From an uncultured bacterium (GTDB taxonomy: Bacteria; Verrucomicrobiota; Lentisphaeria; Victivallales; Victivallaceae), in contig CASFRF010000052.1 of NCBI GenBank assembly GCA_949297015.1, positions 1 through 57,793 on the forward strand: a stretch of DNA of 57,793 nucleotides, in the 5' to 3' direction. Below the pieces are notes generated by a model. That model was not told the DNA's origin. It made no database searches and saw only the letters and a list, made by a program, of their open reading frames with translations. The position numbers were made by a program, and so were the translations under genes. Positions 44,518 through 52,549 of the stretch are shown here, in pieces. How positions within the stretch are numbered: the stretch's first letter is position 1; the number at the start of each line of letters is the position of its first letter.

Positions 44518-45204
44518 ATGACGATGACGCCCCGGCAACTGGAAGATGTTCTGCAAAAGTTGATCCGGAAGCTGCAGGAGCGCTTCGGCCCGCGTCTGCG
44601 CTATGTTGGGATTCAGGGGAGTTACCGGCGGGGCGAGGCGGATGAGCACAGCGACCTCGATCCGGTGGTGATTCTGGACCGGGTGGAGCCGGAGGATCTG
44701 GACCAATTCCGGGCGGTGCTGGAGCAACTGCCCGATCCCGGACGGCTCTGCGGTTTTCTGGCCGGAGTGGAGGAGCTCCGGCACTGGCCGCCCTCGGAGC
44801 TCTGCGCCTTTGAACACGACACGCGCGACTGCTTCGGCACGCTGCGGCCGCTGCTGGGGGCGTACGCCCGGCCTGATCTGGTCACGGCCATCCGGCTCGG
44901 GCTCGGGAATCTCTATCACGCGCTGGTTCACACCCGCGTTCACGCCGCGCCGGAGGAACTGGCCGCCGCGTTGCCGGAGTGGTACCAGGCGGCGTACTTC
45001 ATTCTGCGCAACCGCCGCTATCTGGAGACCGGGATCTGGCCGCCGGAGCGGGCGGCGCTGCTGACTTCGGCAAACCCTGCCGAGCGCCGGATTCTGGAGC
45101 TGGGGCTGGCGCTGCGGGCGGGCCGGGGGCCCGCCCCCGAAACCGCCTTCCGCCTCCTCTTCGACTGGTGCCGTCAAGCGCTCGTTTCGGATTTTGACAA
45201 ATAG
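44518..45204 (+). CDS. Nucleotidyltransferase-fold protein (MNT/DUF4037-like)
   Basis: The 228 residues have the nucleotidyltransferase signature GSYRRGEADEHSDLD (GS-X-DxD) near residue 30, then a helical C-terminal half with YFILRNRRYLETG. This layout resembles kanamycin-nucleotidyltransferase/DUF4037 proteins, which modify small molecules or tRNA. Three ATG codons occur in the repeat ATGACGATGACGATG; 44518 gives eight bases to AGGAGG and was chosen over 44512. No HEPN partner gene follows, so a toxin-antitoxin MNT/HEPN pair is not supported. Confidence 0.75.
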   Translation: MTMTPRQLEDVLQKLIRKLQERFGPRLRYVGIQGSYRRGEADEHSDLDPVVILDRVEPEDLDQFRAVLEQLPDPGRLCGFLAGVEELRHWPPSELCAFEHDTRDCFGTLRPLLGAYARPDLVTAIRLGLGNLYHALVHTRVHAAPEELAAALPEWYQAAYFILRNRRYLETGIWPPERAALLTSANPAERRILELGLALRAGRGPAPETAFRLLFDWCRQALVSDFDK

Positions 45205-45245
45205 TTCGGAGAAGATTTCACACCTCATTCCAGGAACTGATAAGA

Positions 45246-45683
45246 ATGACTATGAAATTAAAGAAGATGGCTTATCGCGAAGCGGTGACACAATTGCGCC
45301 TGCACGCCCCTATGATTTGGCAGCGCAACAACTTTTTTCTACTGACCCAAAGCGGTCTTCTTGCATTCTATATTAAAAGCGATGTCCAAATGCCCTTTTT
45401 TCAATCGCTGGTCATTTGTTCACTCGGAGCTCTAGTCTCCATTATCTGGCTGCTGGTTGTAATTCAGGGGCGTGTCATTCAGCGACAGTGGCGCGACGTC
45501 GTCCGCAATGTTGAGAAAGAGGTTTTTCTCGATGAAGACGGCCCCTTTGCCCGCGCCAATAAAATCCTCGGTGAAGGGAAAAGGAGCTCCATATCCATCA
45601 CCTTATGCCTGATTGTTTTGTCAACACTTTTCATTGTCTCTTGGCTGCTGCTTCTCGGAAATGTTCTGATTCAGCATTTCTGA
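45246..45683 (+). CDS. Small membrane protein of unknown function, AT-richer than neighbours
   Basis: The 145 residues have hydrophobic segments at about 45-72 and 115-141, with a charged loop (RQWRDVVRNVEKEVFLDEDG) between them. The N-terminal 25 residues are basic and amphipathic. I do not recognise the family; resemblance to RipA-type small membrane proteins is only general. Base use is clearly more AT-rich, with TTT, ATT and AAA codons common, unlike flanking genes, which hints at transfer. A possible AGGAA lies nine bases before ATG 45246. Its last 63 bases overlap the AraC-family gene read from the other strand. Confidence 0.72.
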   Translation: MTMKLKKMAYREAVTQLRLHAPMIWQRNNFFLLTQSGLLAFYIKSDVQMPFFQSLVICSLGALVSIIWLLVVIQGRVIQRQWRDVVRNVEKEVFLDEDGPFARANKILGEGKRSSISITLCLIVLSTLFIVSWLLLLGNVLIQHF

Positions 45684-46535
45684 ACCCGGAGGCGCTACGT
45701 GCACCTTGCGCACCGCGCCCGGCGCGAGCCCGTAACGGCGGCGGAAAACCTTCCCGAAATATCCGGCGTCCTCGTACCCGCACGCTCCGGCGATCTCCTT
45801 GACCGGCGCCTGCGAACTTTGCAGCAACCGCATCGCCAGCTCCAGCCGCAGCGAATTGACATACGCCAGCGCCGACTGCCCGGTATGCCGCCGGAACTCC
45901 CGGCAGAAGTGGTGATAACTCTGACCGGCCAGCGCCGCCAGTTCGCTGACCGTGACCGGTCGCTCCAGATGTTCCAGACAATAGCGCCGGATCCGCGCGT
46001 ATTTTTCCGCTTCCGGCGCACGACGGCGCCACAACAACTCCGCCGCCAGCGCCATCAGAAACTCATACCCCGCCGCTGAGGCGGAAAAGGGATCGGTCAA
46101 CTCCCCCGCCGCAGATCGACGCACCAGCTCGAAAGCCAGCGCCACCGGTCGACTGTCGGGCTCCATCCCGACCACCGGTCCGCAGCGCGTCCGGAGTTCG
46201 CCGAACAGCCGCCATGCCTCGCGCCCGTGCAGGGAGACGAACAACACCTCCCAGTGCGCGGCATCGGCAGGCAGCTCATAACAGTGATCCTCCGGCACCA
46301 GCAGCAACATCGCCTGCCCCGGCTCCACCGACCGGAGCTCCTCCCCGATCCGAAGCTCGCCGCGCCCCGACAACGTATACTGCCAGATCACCAGCGGACT
46401 GGAACCGCGCCGCAAACCATGCCAGCGATAGAGCTCCCCCCGCCAATGCCGCTCGTGCCCGCAATTAAACGGCAGCACATGCAAATGCAGCTCCCGTTCC
46501 GGGTAGATCAATTGGAAATTCCGATTCTCCGGCAC
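45621..46535 (-). CDS. AraC-family transcriptional regulator
   Basis: The 304 residues comprise an N-terminal cupin-like sugar-sensing domain (PGQAMLLLVPEDHCYELP near 75) and two helix-turn-helix motifs from about residue 195 (VTVSELAALAGQSYHHFCREFRRHTGQSALAYV; IAGACGYEDAGYFGKVFRRRYG). It is divergent from the GH4 gene, which it probably activates in the presence of a sugar. The intergenic region holds a direct repeat typical of AraC sites and a strong promoter for the regulator itself, so autoregulation is likely. The 3' end overlaps the membrane-protein gene convergently. Confidence 0.92.
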   Translation of the reverse strand: MPENRNFQLIYPERELHLHVLPFNCGHERHWRGELYRWHGLRRGSSPLVIWQYTLSGRGELRIGEELRSVEPGQAMLLLVPEDHCYELPADAAHWEVLFVSLHGREAWRLFGELRTRCGPVVGMEPDSRPVALAFELVRRSAAGELTDPFSASAAGYEFLMALAAELLWRRRAPEAEKYARIRRYCLEHLERPVTVSELAALAGQSYHHFCREFRRHTGQSALAYVNSLRLELAMRLLQSSQAPVKEIAGACGYEDAGYFGKVFRRRYGLAPGAVRKVHVAPPGSEMLNQNISEKQQPRDNEKC

Positions 46536-46577
46536 TCCGCCCCCTTTCCGCCCCCGGACAGCACAAAAGTCCTATAA

Positions 46578-46605
46578 AAAGCAATTTTTTCCCATTTTAA
46601 AGCAA
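46578..46605 (+). promoter_or_regulatory. Candidate AraC-family operator: direct repeat AAAGCAA, 21-bp period
   Basis: AAAGCAATT at 46578-46586 and AAAGCAAGTT at 46599-46608 repeat with a 21-base period (two helical turns), the usual geometry of AraC-family half-sites. They lie just upstream of the TATAGT box of the plus-strand promoter and downstream of the regulator's own start site. Confidence 0.5.
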
Positions 46606-46614
46606 GTTAGGCAT

Positions 46615-46643
46615 AGTATAGTAGCAACATCGTCGCATTTCAA
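46615..46643 (-). promoter_or_regulatory. Promoter of the AraC-family gene (TTGAAA-17-TATACT)
   Basis: On the minus strand TTGAAA (46638-46643) and TATACT (46615-46620) are 17 bases apart. It overlaps a plus-strand TATAGT (46617-46622) that lacks a good -35 box, as expected for an activator-dependent GH4 promoter. Confidence 0.6.
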
Positions 46644-46650
46644 ATTGAAA
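46638..46650 (+). promoter_or_regulatory. Palindrome TTTCAAATTGAAA
   Basis: A perfect 6-1-6 inverted repeat lies 25 bases before the GH4 start and includes the regulator's -35 box. It could be a second operator or simply reflect the -35 sequence. Confidence 0.3.
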
Positions 46651-46674
46651 TTCCGGAAAACGAAGGAGCGGATC

Positions 46675-48060
46675 ATGGCGAAGACGGTAGCTGGGCACGA
46701 AGCTCACATGAAGAAGGCGGAGAATCTGGGGATTCTCCCGGCGGTATCGCGGCGGCTCAAGGTGGTGTTTCTGGGCGCGGGCAGCGGCTTTTTCAAACCG
46801 CTGTTCACCGACATCCTCTCGCTCCCCGGCGCGGAAGAGGGGGAGATGGCGCTGGTGGACATCGATTCCGAACGCCTGACCCTGGCCGGACAACTCGGCC
46901 GCCGGATCGCCGAACTCGCGAACCGGACCGGCTGGACCATCACCGAACACACCGATTTCCGCAGCGCGCTCGAGGGCGCCGACTATGTGGTGAACTGCAT
47001 CGAAGTTTCGGGCACCGCCTGCGTCAAGTTCGACAACGACATCCCGCTGGAGTACGGGGTCGATCAGTGCATCGGCGACACCATCGGACCGGGCGGCCTG
47101 TTCAAGGCGCTGCGCACGGTTCCGGTCTTTCTGGAGGTGCTGCGCGAAGTTGAGAAAAAGTGTCCGCGGGCGCTGGTACTGAACTACACCAACCCGATGA
47201 GCATCCTCTGTCTGGCCGCCGCCCGGACCTCACACGCGCGGGTGGTCGGACTCTGCCACAGCGTTCAGGGCACCAGCCACCATCTGGCCGACATGCTGCA
47301 GATCCCCTATTCGGAACTCACCTGGCGCTGCGGCGGCATCAACCATCTGGCCTGGTTCACCCAACTGGAGCGCAACGGCGAAGACCTCTACCCCGAATTG
47401 CTGCGCCGCAGCCGGCAGGACCGTGAAACCTATGAAAAGGATCCGGTGCGTTTCGACATCATGCGCCACTTCGGCTACTTCGTGACCGAATCGAGCGGCC
47501 ACTTCAGCGAATATCTACCCTACTACCGGAAGCGTCCGGAGCTGATCCGCAAGTACTGCCGCGACGGCTACCGCGGCGGCAGCGGCTTCTACGCCGCCAA
47601 CTGGCCGCAATGGCGTCTGGAGAACGATCAGCGGCGGCGGGACTTCCTCTCCGGCCGCGAGAAGATCGAGCTTGAGCGCTCCTGGGAGTACGCGAGCTTC
47701 ATCATCGAAGCGGTGGAGACCAACCAGCCGTTCGTCATCTACGGCAACGTCCCGAACACCGGTTTGATCCCGAACCTGCCTCAGGACAACGTCTGTGAAG
47801 TGGCCTGTCTGGTGGATCGCCGGGGCATCACGCCGACCTATTTCGGAAAGCTGCCGCCGCAGTGCGCAGCGCTGTGCGACGCCAATTTGCGGATGTTCGA
47901 TCTGGCGGCGGAGGCCTGCATTCACAAGTCGAAGAATCTGGCCGCGCAGGCCCTGATGCTCGACCCCCTGACCGCGGCGGTCTGCAGTCCGGCCGAAATC
48001 CGGGAGATGATCCGGCGGCTGTTCCGGGCCGAAGAGCCCTTCCTCAAGGGATACAAATAA
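46675..48060 (+). CDS. Family 4 glycoside hydrolase (NAD+/Mn2+-dependent, alpha-galactosidase/glucosidase-like)
   Basis: The 461 residues show the GH4 Rossmann site GAGSGFF (34-40), NYTNPM near 170-176, the metal-ligand Cys-His in GLCHSVQG (C194-H195) and GINHLAWF (H224). GH4 enzymes cleave alpha- or beta-glycosides and galacturonides by an oxidation-elimination route in the cytoplasm. The closest visual match is the MelA/alpha-galactosidase branch; specificity is not certain. AAGGAG sits six bases before ATG 46675. Divergent AraC-family control is likely. Confidence 0.92.
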   Translation: MAKTVAGHEAHMKKAENLGILPAVSRRLKVVFLGAGSGFFKPLFTDILSLPGAEEGEMALVDIDSERLTLAGQLGRRIAELANRTGWTITEHTDFRSALEGADYVVNCIEVSGTACVKFDNDIPLEYGVDQCIGDTIGPGGLFKALRTVPVFLEVLREVEKKCPRALVLNYTNPMSILCLAAARTSHARVVGLCHSVQGTSHHLADMLQIPYSELTWRCGGINHLAWFTQLERNGEDLYPELLRRSRQDRETYEKDPVRFDIMRHFGYFVTESSGHFSEYLPYYRKRPELIRKYCRDGYRGGSGFYAANWPQWRLENDQRRRDFLSGREKIELERSWEYASFIIEAVETNQPFVIYGNVPNTGLIPNLPQDNVCEVACLVDRRGITPTYFGKLPPQCAALCDANLRMFDLAAEACIHKSKNLAAQALMLDPLTAAVCSPAEIREMIRRLFRAEEPFLKGYK

Positions 48061-48072
48061 TCGCGCCGGCGG

Positions 48073-48100
48073 GCCGTCGGCCGGGGTTCCGGCCGGCGGC
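48073..48100. terminator. GC-rich hairpin between convergent genes (bidirectional terminator candidate)
   Basis: Arms 48073-48084 and 48089-48100 form a 12-bp stem with one G-U pair. It ends one base before the symporter stop codon and lacks a T-run, like the hairpin at 17583-17620. Confidence 0.4.
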
Positions 48101-49477
48101 TCAGAAAAACTTCTCCCAGTAGCCGCAGACGAATACGGTCAGGATGATCAGCGGCAGCACCCAGCACAGATACCAGCGCAGAAACCGCGGAAACCGGAGT
48201 CCGTGCCCCGCATCCGCCTCGGCCACGAACTTGTCCCAGCCCCAGCCGTAGCGCGACACGCAGAACACCAGCGCGAACAGCGACCCCAGCGGCAACAGGT
48301 TCTGGCTGACGATGAAATCCTCCAGATCCAGCACCGTGCTGCCCGGCCCCAGCGGTTGAATCCAGCTGAGCAGATTGAAGCCCAGCGCACAGGGCAGCGA
48401 CAGCACGAACACCGCCACCCCCACCAGCGCCGAAGCCCAGGTCCGGCGCAGCTGGAACTCATCCATCACGAAGGCGATCAGATTCTCGAACACCGCCACC
48501 ACCGTGGTCAGCGCCGCCAGCGCCAGAAAGAGGAAGAACAACACCCCCCACCAGCGCCCGCCGGCCAGCTGGACGAAAATATTCGGAATGCTCTGGAAGA
48601 TCAGCCCCGGCCCGGAACTGACGTTCACATCGAACGAAAAGCAGACCGGGAAGATGATGCACCCGGCCAGCAGCGCCACGGTGGTGTCGAGCAGGATGAT
48701 CCAGATACTCTCCTTGGTCAGCGAATGATCCTGCTTGATGTAGCTGCCGAAGATGGCCATCGACCCCACCCCCAGACTCAGTGTAAAAAAGGCCTGTCCC
48801 ATCGCGTTGTAGACGGTGCGGGCCACCCCGGTTTCGCGGAGCCGGTCAAGATCGGGCGCCAGATAGAAACGCAGCCCCTCCCCGGCTCCGGGCAGCGTCA
48901 GCGCCCGCAGCGCCAGCACCAGCAGCATGGAAAAGAGCAGCGCCATCATCACCTTGACCGAACTTTCCACGCCGCGCTGCAGCCCGCAGGCGCAGAGCAC
49001 CGTGGCCAGCAGCACCACCAGCAGCAGATAGCCCCCGGAGGCCAGCGGATCGCCGATCAGGTTGAGGAAATACTGATTGACCAGTTCCGGGGTCTGCTGC
49101 GCCATCAAGTCGCCGTTGAGATAGCCCCAGGCGTAGGCCAGCAACCAGCCGGAGACGGTGGTGTAGAACATCATCAGCAGCAGATTTCCGGAGAAAAACA
49201 CATAGCCGCCCCAGTGCCAGCGGAACCGACCGGCAGGAACCGCCAGTTTGCGGTAGGCGCCGATCAGATTCTGCTGCGCGGCCCGGCCGAGGGCCAGCTC
49301 CATGACCAGAATCGGGAAGCCGAGGATCGCCAGAAACAGCAGATACAGCAGCACGAACATCCCGCCGCCGCTCTGTCCGGTGATGAACGGAAACCGCCAG
49401 ATATTGCCCAGGCCGATCGCACAACCGGCCGCCAAAAAGATAAATCCGATCCGGGAACTCAAATTCTCTCTGGCCAT
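48101..49477 (-). CDS. Sodium-dependent transporter, neurotransmitter:sodium symporter (NSS) family
   Basis: The 458 residues have about twelve helices, starting with SRIGFIFLAAGCAIGLGNIWRFPF, the classical NSS helix 1 with the GNIWRFP motif and Na+-binding Gly/Asn residues. It takes up an amino acid or related solute with Na+. It is most like bacterial MhsT/TnaT-type members. The start is ATG 49477; the open frame further upstream covers the promoter region. It converges with the GH4 gene. Confidence 0.93.
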   Translation of the reverse strand: MARENLSSRIGFIFLAAGCAIGLGNIWRFPFITGQSGGGMFVLLYLLFLAILGFPILVMELALGRAAQQNLIGAYRKLAVPAGRFRWHWGGYVFFSGNLLLMMFYTTVSGWLLAYAWGYLNGDLMAQQTPELVNQYFLNLIGDPLASGGYLLLVVLLATVLCACGLQRGVESSVKVMMALLFSMLLVLALRALTLPGAGEGLRFYLAPDLDRLRETGVARTVYNAMGQAFFTLSLGVGSMAIFGSYIKQDHSLTKESIWIILLDTTVALLAGCIIFPVCFSFDVNVSSGPGLIFQSIPNIFVQLAGGRWWGVLFFLFLALAALTTVVAVFENLIAFVMDEFQLRRTWASALVGVAVFVLSLPCALGFNLLSWIQPLGPGSTVLDLEDFIVSQNLLPLGSLFALVFCVSRYGWGWDKFVAEADAGHGLRFPRFLRWYLCWVLPLIILTVFVCGYWEKFF

Positions 49478-49526
49478 GACTCCACGCTTTCTTGATACGC
49501 CGACCGCCCCGCGCGTCGGACCGGGT

Positions 49527-49555
49527 AATATAGCATCGCTTGCCCCGGATGCCAA
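49527..49555 (-). promoter_or_regulatory. Promoter of the NSS symporter gene (TTGGCA-17-TATATT)
   Basis: On the minus strand TTGGCA (49550-49555) and TATATT (49527-49532) have a 17-base spacer. The leader is about 43 bases. Confidence 0.65.
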
Positions 49556-49627
49556 ATCCGCCGGGATTCCGTTTTTTTCAAGTCAGGACTGGAATTCAGC
49601 GAAAAAAAGAGTATATTTCCCGTTATT

Positions 49628-50395
49628 ATGACTGATGAACTGGAAACATACTTCCGCTCCTATGCGGAGCGTTTCTATACCGGAGATCCCGCCGTGGACC
49701 GGAATTTCCGGCTCAAGCTCGAGCATTCGCTGCGGGTCCGCGATCTGGCCGTCGCCATCGGGCGGGACGAGGCGTTTCCGGAGCGCGAGCTGCAACTGCT
49801 CGAAACCGCGGCACTGCTGCACGACTTCGGCCGTTTTGAGCAATTCCGCCGCTTCGGAACCTTCGCCGACCGGGTCAGCGTCGATCACGGTCGGCTCTCG
49901 GCCCGGCTGGTCCGGGAACAAAACCTGCTCCGGGCGTTCGCTCCGGCGGAGCAAACGGCGATCTACGCGGCGCTGGCCCAGCACAATCAGCTGACGATTT
50001 CGCCGCGTCTGGCGCCGCTGCCGCGTCGGCTCACCGGCGCGCTGCGCGACGCGGACAAGCTCGACATCATGCCGATCCTGCTCGACTATCTGCAGCACCC
50101 GGACAATCCGGCGATCGTCTGGAACCTCTCGCCGGAGCCGAAGCTCTCCGCCCCGGTGGCAACGGCGCTGCGCGAGCACCGGACCCCGCCTTACTCCGAA
50201 CTGCGGACGGCGCTCGATTTTCTGGTCTCCAAATTCGGCTGGGTCTACGACCTGGCCACGCTCAGCGGCTGCCGGAGATTTCGGGAAAACCGTTTTCTCG
50301 ACCGTCTCGCCGCGCTGCTGCCCCCGAATCCCGAGGCGCTCGCCTTATTTCACGACGCCACGCAATTTTTAACCGGAAAGGTCCTGACATCATGA
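49628..50395 (+). CDS. HD-domain metal-dependent phosphohydrolase
   Basis: The 255 residues carry the HD-domain metal ligands: H33 (KLEHSLRV), H65-D66 (ALLHDFGRF) and D141 (LRDADKLDIM), plus H119. Such proteins hydrolyse nucleotides or cyclic dinucleotides; the substrate is unknown. A TATATT at 49612-49617 lies ten bases before the ATG with no Shine-Dalgarno sequence, so the message may be nearly leaderless. It overlaps the next gene by four bases (ATGA), hence an operon with the two YeeE-like halves. Confidence 0.85.
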   Translation: MTDELETYFRSYAERFYTGDPAVDRNFRLKLEHSLRVRDLAVAIGRDEAFPERELQLLETAALLHDFGRFEQFRRFGTFADRVSVDHGRLSARLVREQNLLRAFAPAEQTAIYAALAQHNQLTISPRLAPLPRRLTGALRDADKLDIMPILLDYLQHPDNPAIVWNLSPEPKLSAPVATALREHRTPPYSELRTALDFLVSKFGWVYDLATLSGCRRFRENRFLDRLAALLPPNPEALALFHDATQFLTGKVLTS

Positions 50396-50922
50396 GTTTG
50401 TTAACCTCCAAATGGCCATTTTACATCAGCGGTCCGCTGCTGGCGCTGACCGTTCTGGCCAATCTCTACATCTTTGACGATGAACTGGGCATGGGGGAGG
50501 CTCTGCGGGTGATCTCCACCTACAGCGTCGACTCCGTGGCCGAGGGCGAACTGGCCGCGGCGCCCGCCTTCGACTGGCAGCTGGGCTTTCTGGCCGGAAT
50601 CTTTCTCGGCGCGCTGCTGACCGGTTTTCTGGCCGACAGCTGCAAGGCCGAATTCATGCCGGAAATGGAGGGCACCTTCACCGTCAAGACCCTGAAGACC
50701 GTACTCGGCGGCATGGGCGGCGGCTTTCTGATCATGCTCGGGCTGCAGCTGGCCGGGGACACCGTTTACGGCAGTTTCGCGGCGGCCATCCAGCTCTCCA
50801 CCGGCAGCTGGATCTTCCTGCTGGCCATGGTCATCACCGCCGCGGCGCTGGCGATTCTGCTGGAGCGCCGCGCCAACGCCGCGCAGGGCAAGGGGAAAAG
50901 CAAGAAGAAAGGAGAAGCCTGA
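50392..50922 (+). CDS. YeeE/YedE-like membrane protein, N-terminal half, without the signature Cys
   Basis: The 176 residues have four hydrophobic segments. The region GGFLIMLGLQLAGDTVYGSFAAAIQLSTGSW corresponds to the YeeE/YedE (DUF395) motif that normally reads GxxxxGGC(T/S)xGHG; here the cysteine position is not Cys. Such proteins import thiosulfate or move sulfur/selenium compounds through conserved cysteines. The gene overlaps the HD-domain gene upstream and the next half downstream. The C-terminus is Lys-rich (GKGKSKKKGEA). Confidence 0.7.
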   Translation: MSLLTSKWPFYISGPLLALTVLANLYIFDDELGMGEALRVISTYSVDSVAEGELAAAPAFDWQLGFLAGIFLGALLTGFLADSCKAEFMPEMEGTFTVKTLKTVLGGMGGGFLIMLGLQLAGDTVYGSFAAAIQLSTGSWIFLLAMVITAAALAILLERRANAAQGKGKSKKKGEA

Positions 50923-51485
50923 TGGAACCGCTGGGGCTCACCGGAAACTACAAACTCGCCGCCGCGATCATTATGGGCATGGTCACCGGCTTCGTCATCA
51001 TGAAATCCGATCTGCCGTGGCGCGACAGCGTCCTGACCATGCTCCGGCTGCGCAACGGACGGCTGATCAAAACCATTTTGCTGGCGCTGGCGCTGGGCCT
51101 GGTCGGCTTCTACTTCGGCCAGCATTACGGCCTGGTCCGGACCCATGTCCCGCCGACCTTCTTCTGGCCCGCCCTGATCGGCGGCATCCTCTGCGGTCTG
51201 GGACTGGTGGCCGCGGCGCTGACCCCGGCCGGAGCGCTGGTCTCGATCGCCGCCGGGAAATTCTACGCCATCTGGGTGTTGATCGGCATGATGATCGCCC
51301 TGCCCGCGGTCAAGGTGGTCTCCGGCGTGCTCGAGCGGACGCTCTACACCTGGAGCGAGCCGCTGTCCATGCCCGAGGCGGTTCCCGAGCTGTTCAGCGC
51401 GGGCAACCCGGTGCTGTACGCCGCCGGGACGCTGCTGGCGCTGCTGCTGCTGGTTCACTTCACCGTCGGCGACCCCGAGGAGTAA
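50922..51485 (+). CDS. YeeE/YedE-like membrane protein, C-terminal half, without the signature Cys
   Basis: The 187 residues have about five hydrophobic segments. GGILCGLGLVAAALTPAGALVSIAAGKFYAIW matches the second YeeE/YedE repeat (normally GxGWxLAGxCPGT), but the Cys of the CPG motif is absent. It starts one base before the end of the preceding gene (TGATG) and presumably pairs with it. Its last 31 bases overlap the DUF4105 gene convergently. Confidence 0.7.
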   Translation: MEPLGLTGNYKLAAAIIMGMVTGFVIMKSDLPWRDSVLTMLRLRNGRLIKTILLALALGLVGFYFGQHYGLVRTHVPPTFFWPALIGGILCGLGLVAAALTPAGALVSIAAGKFYAIWVLIGMMIALPAVKVVSGVLERTLYTWSEPLSMPEAVPELFSAGNPVLYAAGTLLALLLLVHFTVGDPEE

Positions 51486-52549
51486 GGTCCGAACGCGGAG
51501 CGGACCAGCCGGGAGTACCCGGCCGGATCCGCCAGATGTTCCACCCACTGGTTGGTCCAGTGCCGGAGCCGGTAATCGAGAAAGTTCTCGTTCGGGCGCA
51601 CGTCGGCCAGCCAGCCGCGGGAAAACGCCATCCAGTCGGCCAGCCCGTTGAGCAGCAGCCGGAGATCGAACTTGAGCCCCGGATGTGCCGCCAGCAGCGA
51701 GGAAGCCAGCGCGGTGCTGCAGTTGTAGTTGAGCGTATGGTAGAACTGCGGCCGGACGCGCAGCTCCCCGGCCCGGCGCACCAGATCGAGCAGCACTCGT
51801 TTCGACTCCTCCGGCGTGAAGTTGGTGGGGTACAAGTAGAGCTGCTCGTGCCGGAAATTGGTCCGCAACCGGAAGAGGTCCGTTTCGGTGCCGAAGATCA
51901 TGATCGACTCGAAGTTTTTGAACAATCCGGCCACCGTACTGTAGCCGTCGCCCCGCTCGTAGCGGCACTCCACGGAGACCACCAGCGGCGGCTGTTCCGC
52001 AAACCGGAAGCTCAACATGGAGTGCGCGATCAGCCGGTTGCCGCCCCAGTGCGACAGCGCCAGATCCAGCCCGGTAATCCGCTCCAGATCGTACTCCCGC
52101 TCCTGATAGCGGACCGTGAACTCCTGCTCGCTGCGGTAATCGAAATCGCGGAGATTTTTCACCCGCAGCCGGGACCCCGAAAGTTCGCACTCCGGCAGCC
52201 GGGCGCAGGAGTCCGACCAGTCGCGATCGAGCCGGGGCGAAAGCAACAGATTGAAGCTCACCACCGCCAGCAGCAACGCCCCCGCCCCCGCGAGAATCGG
52301 CCACCGCCACCGCCACCGCCGCGGCGCCAGCGCCAGCAGCAGCGGCACGCTGCCCAGCGCCAGCGCCACCACTGCCGCCAGCGCGAAACGCAGCCCCGCG
52401 CCGGGCAGCAGTTTGTTGAAGTAGAGCACCCCGGCGCACCACAGCGTGAGCAGATAAAAGAGCAGCAGCCCCACCCCGGCGCCGAGGAGGCGTCCGCAGC
52501 GCCGGAAGCGACCCCGCACCGGGCGGCGTGGAGCCGACTCAGAGCTCAC
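51455..52549 (-). CDS. DUF4105 domain membrane protein
   Basis: The 364 residues have three N-terminal membrane helices (residues 15-110), then a DUF4105 domain: VKNLRDFDYRSEQEFTVRYQ, SHWGGNRLIAHSMLSF, VVSVECRYE and a late NYNCSTAL. This Cys-containing domain is a putative papain-like protease or thiol hydrolase found in envelope proteins. It begins with GTG 52549 and overlaps the GH3 gene by 11 bases. Confidence 0.82.
   Translation of the reverse strand: MSSESAPRRPVRGRFRRCGRLLGAGVGLLLFYLLTLWCAGVLYFNKLLPGAGLRFALAAVVALALGSVPLLLALAPRRWRWRWPILAGAGALLLAVVSFNLLLSPRLDRDWSDSCARLPECELSGSRLRVKNLRDFDYRSEQEFTVRYQEREYDLERITGLDLALSHWGGNRLIAHSMLSFRFAEQPPLVVSVECRYERGDGYSTVAGLFKNFESIMIFGTETDLFRLRTNFRHEQLYLYPTNFTPEESKRVLLDLVRRAGELRVRPQFYHTLNYNCSTALASSLLAAHPGLKFDLRLLLNGLADWMAFSRGWLADVRPNENFLDYRLRHWTNQWVEHLADPAGYSRLVRSAFGPYSSGSPTVK

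Noticed and set aside
45194..45245. TTGACA at 45194 as a promoter for the small membrane gene
   Set aside because: No -10-like box occurs 15-19 bases downstream. The bases also encode the last codons of the nucleotidyltransferase.
44518..45683. MNT/HEPN toxin-antitoxin pair
   Set aside because: The nucleotidyltransferase is followed by a two-helix membrane protein without an RX4-6H motif, so there is no HEPN partner.
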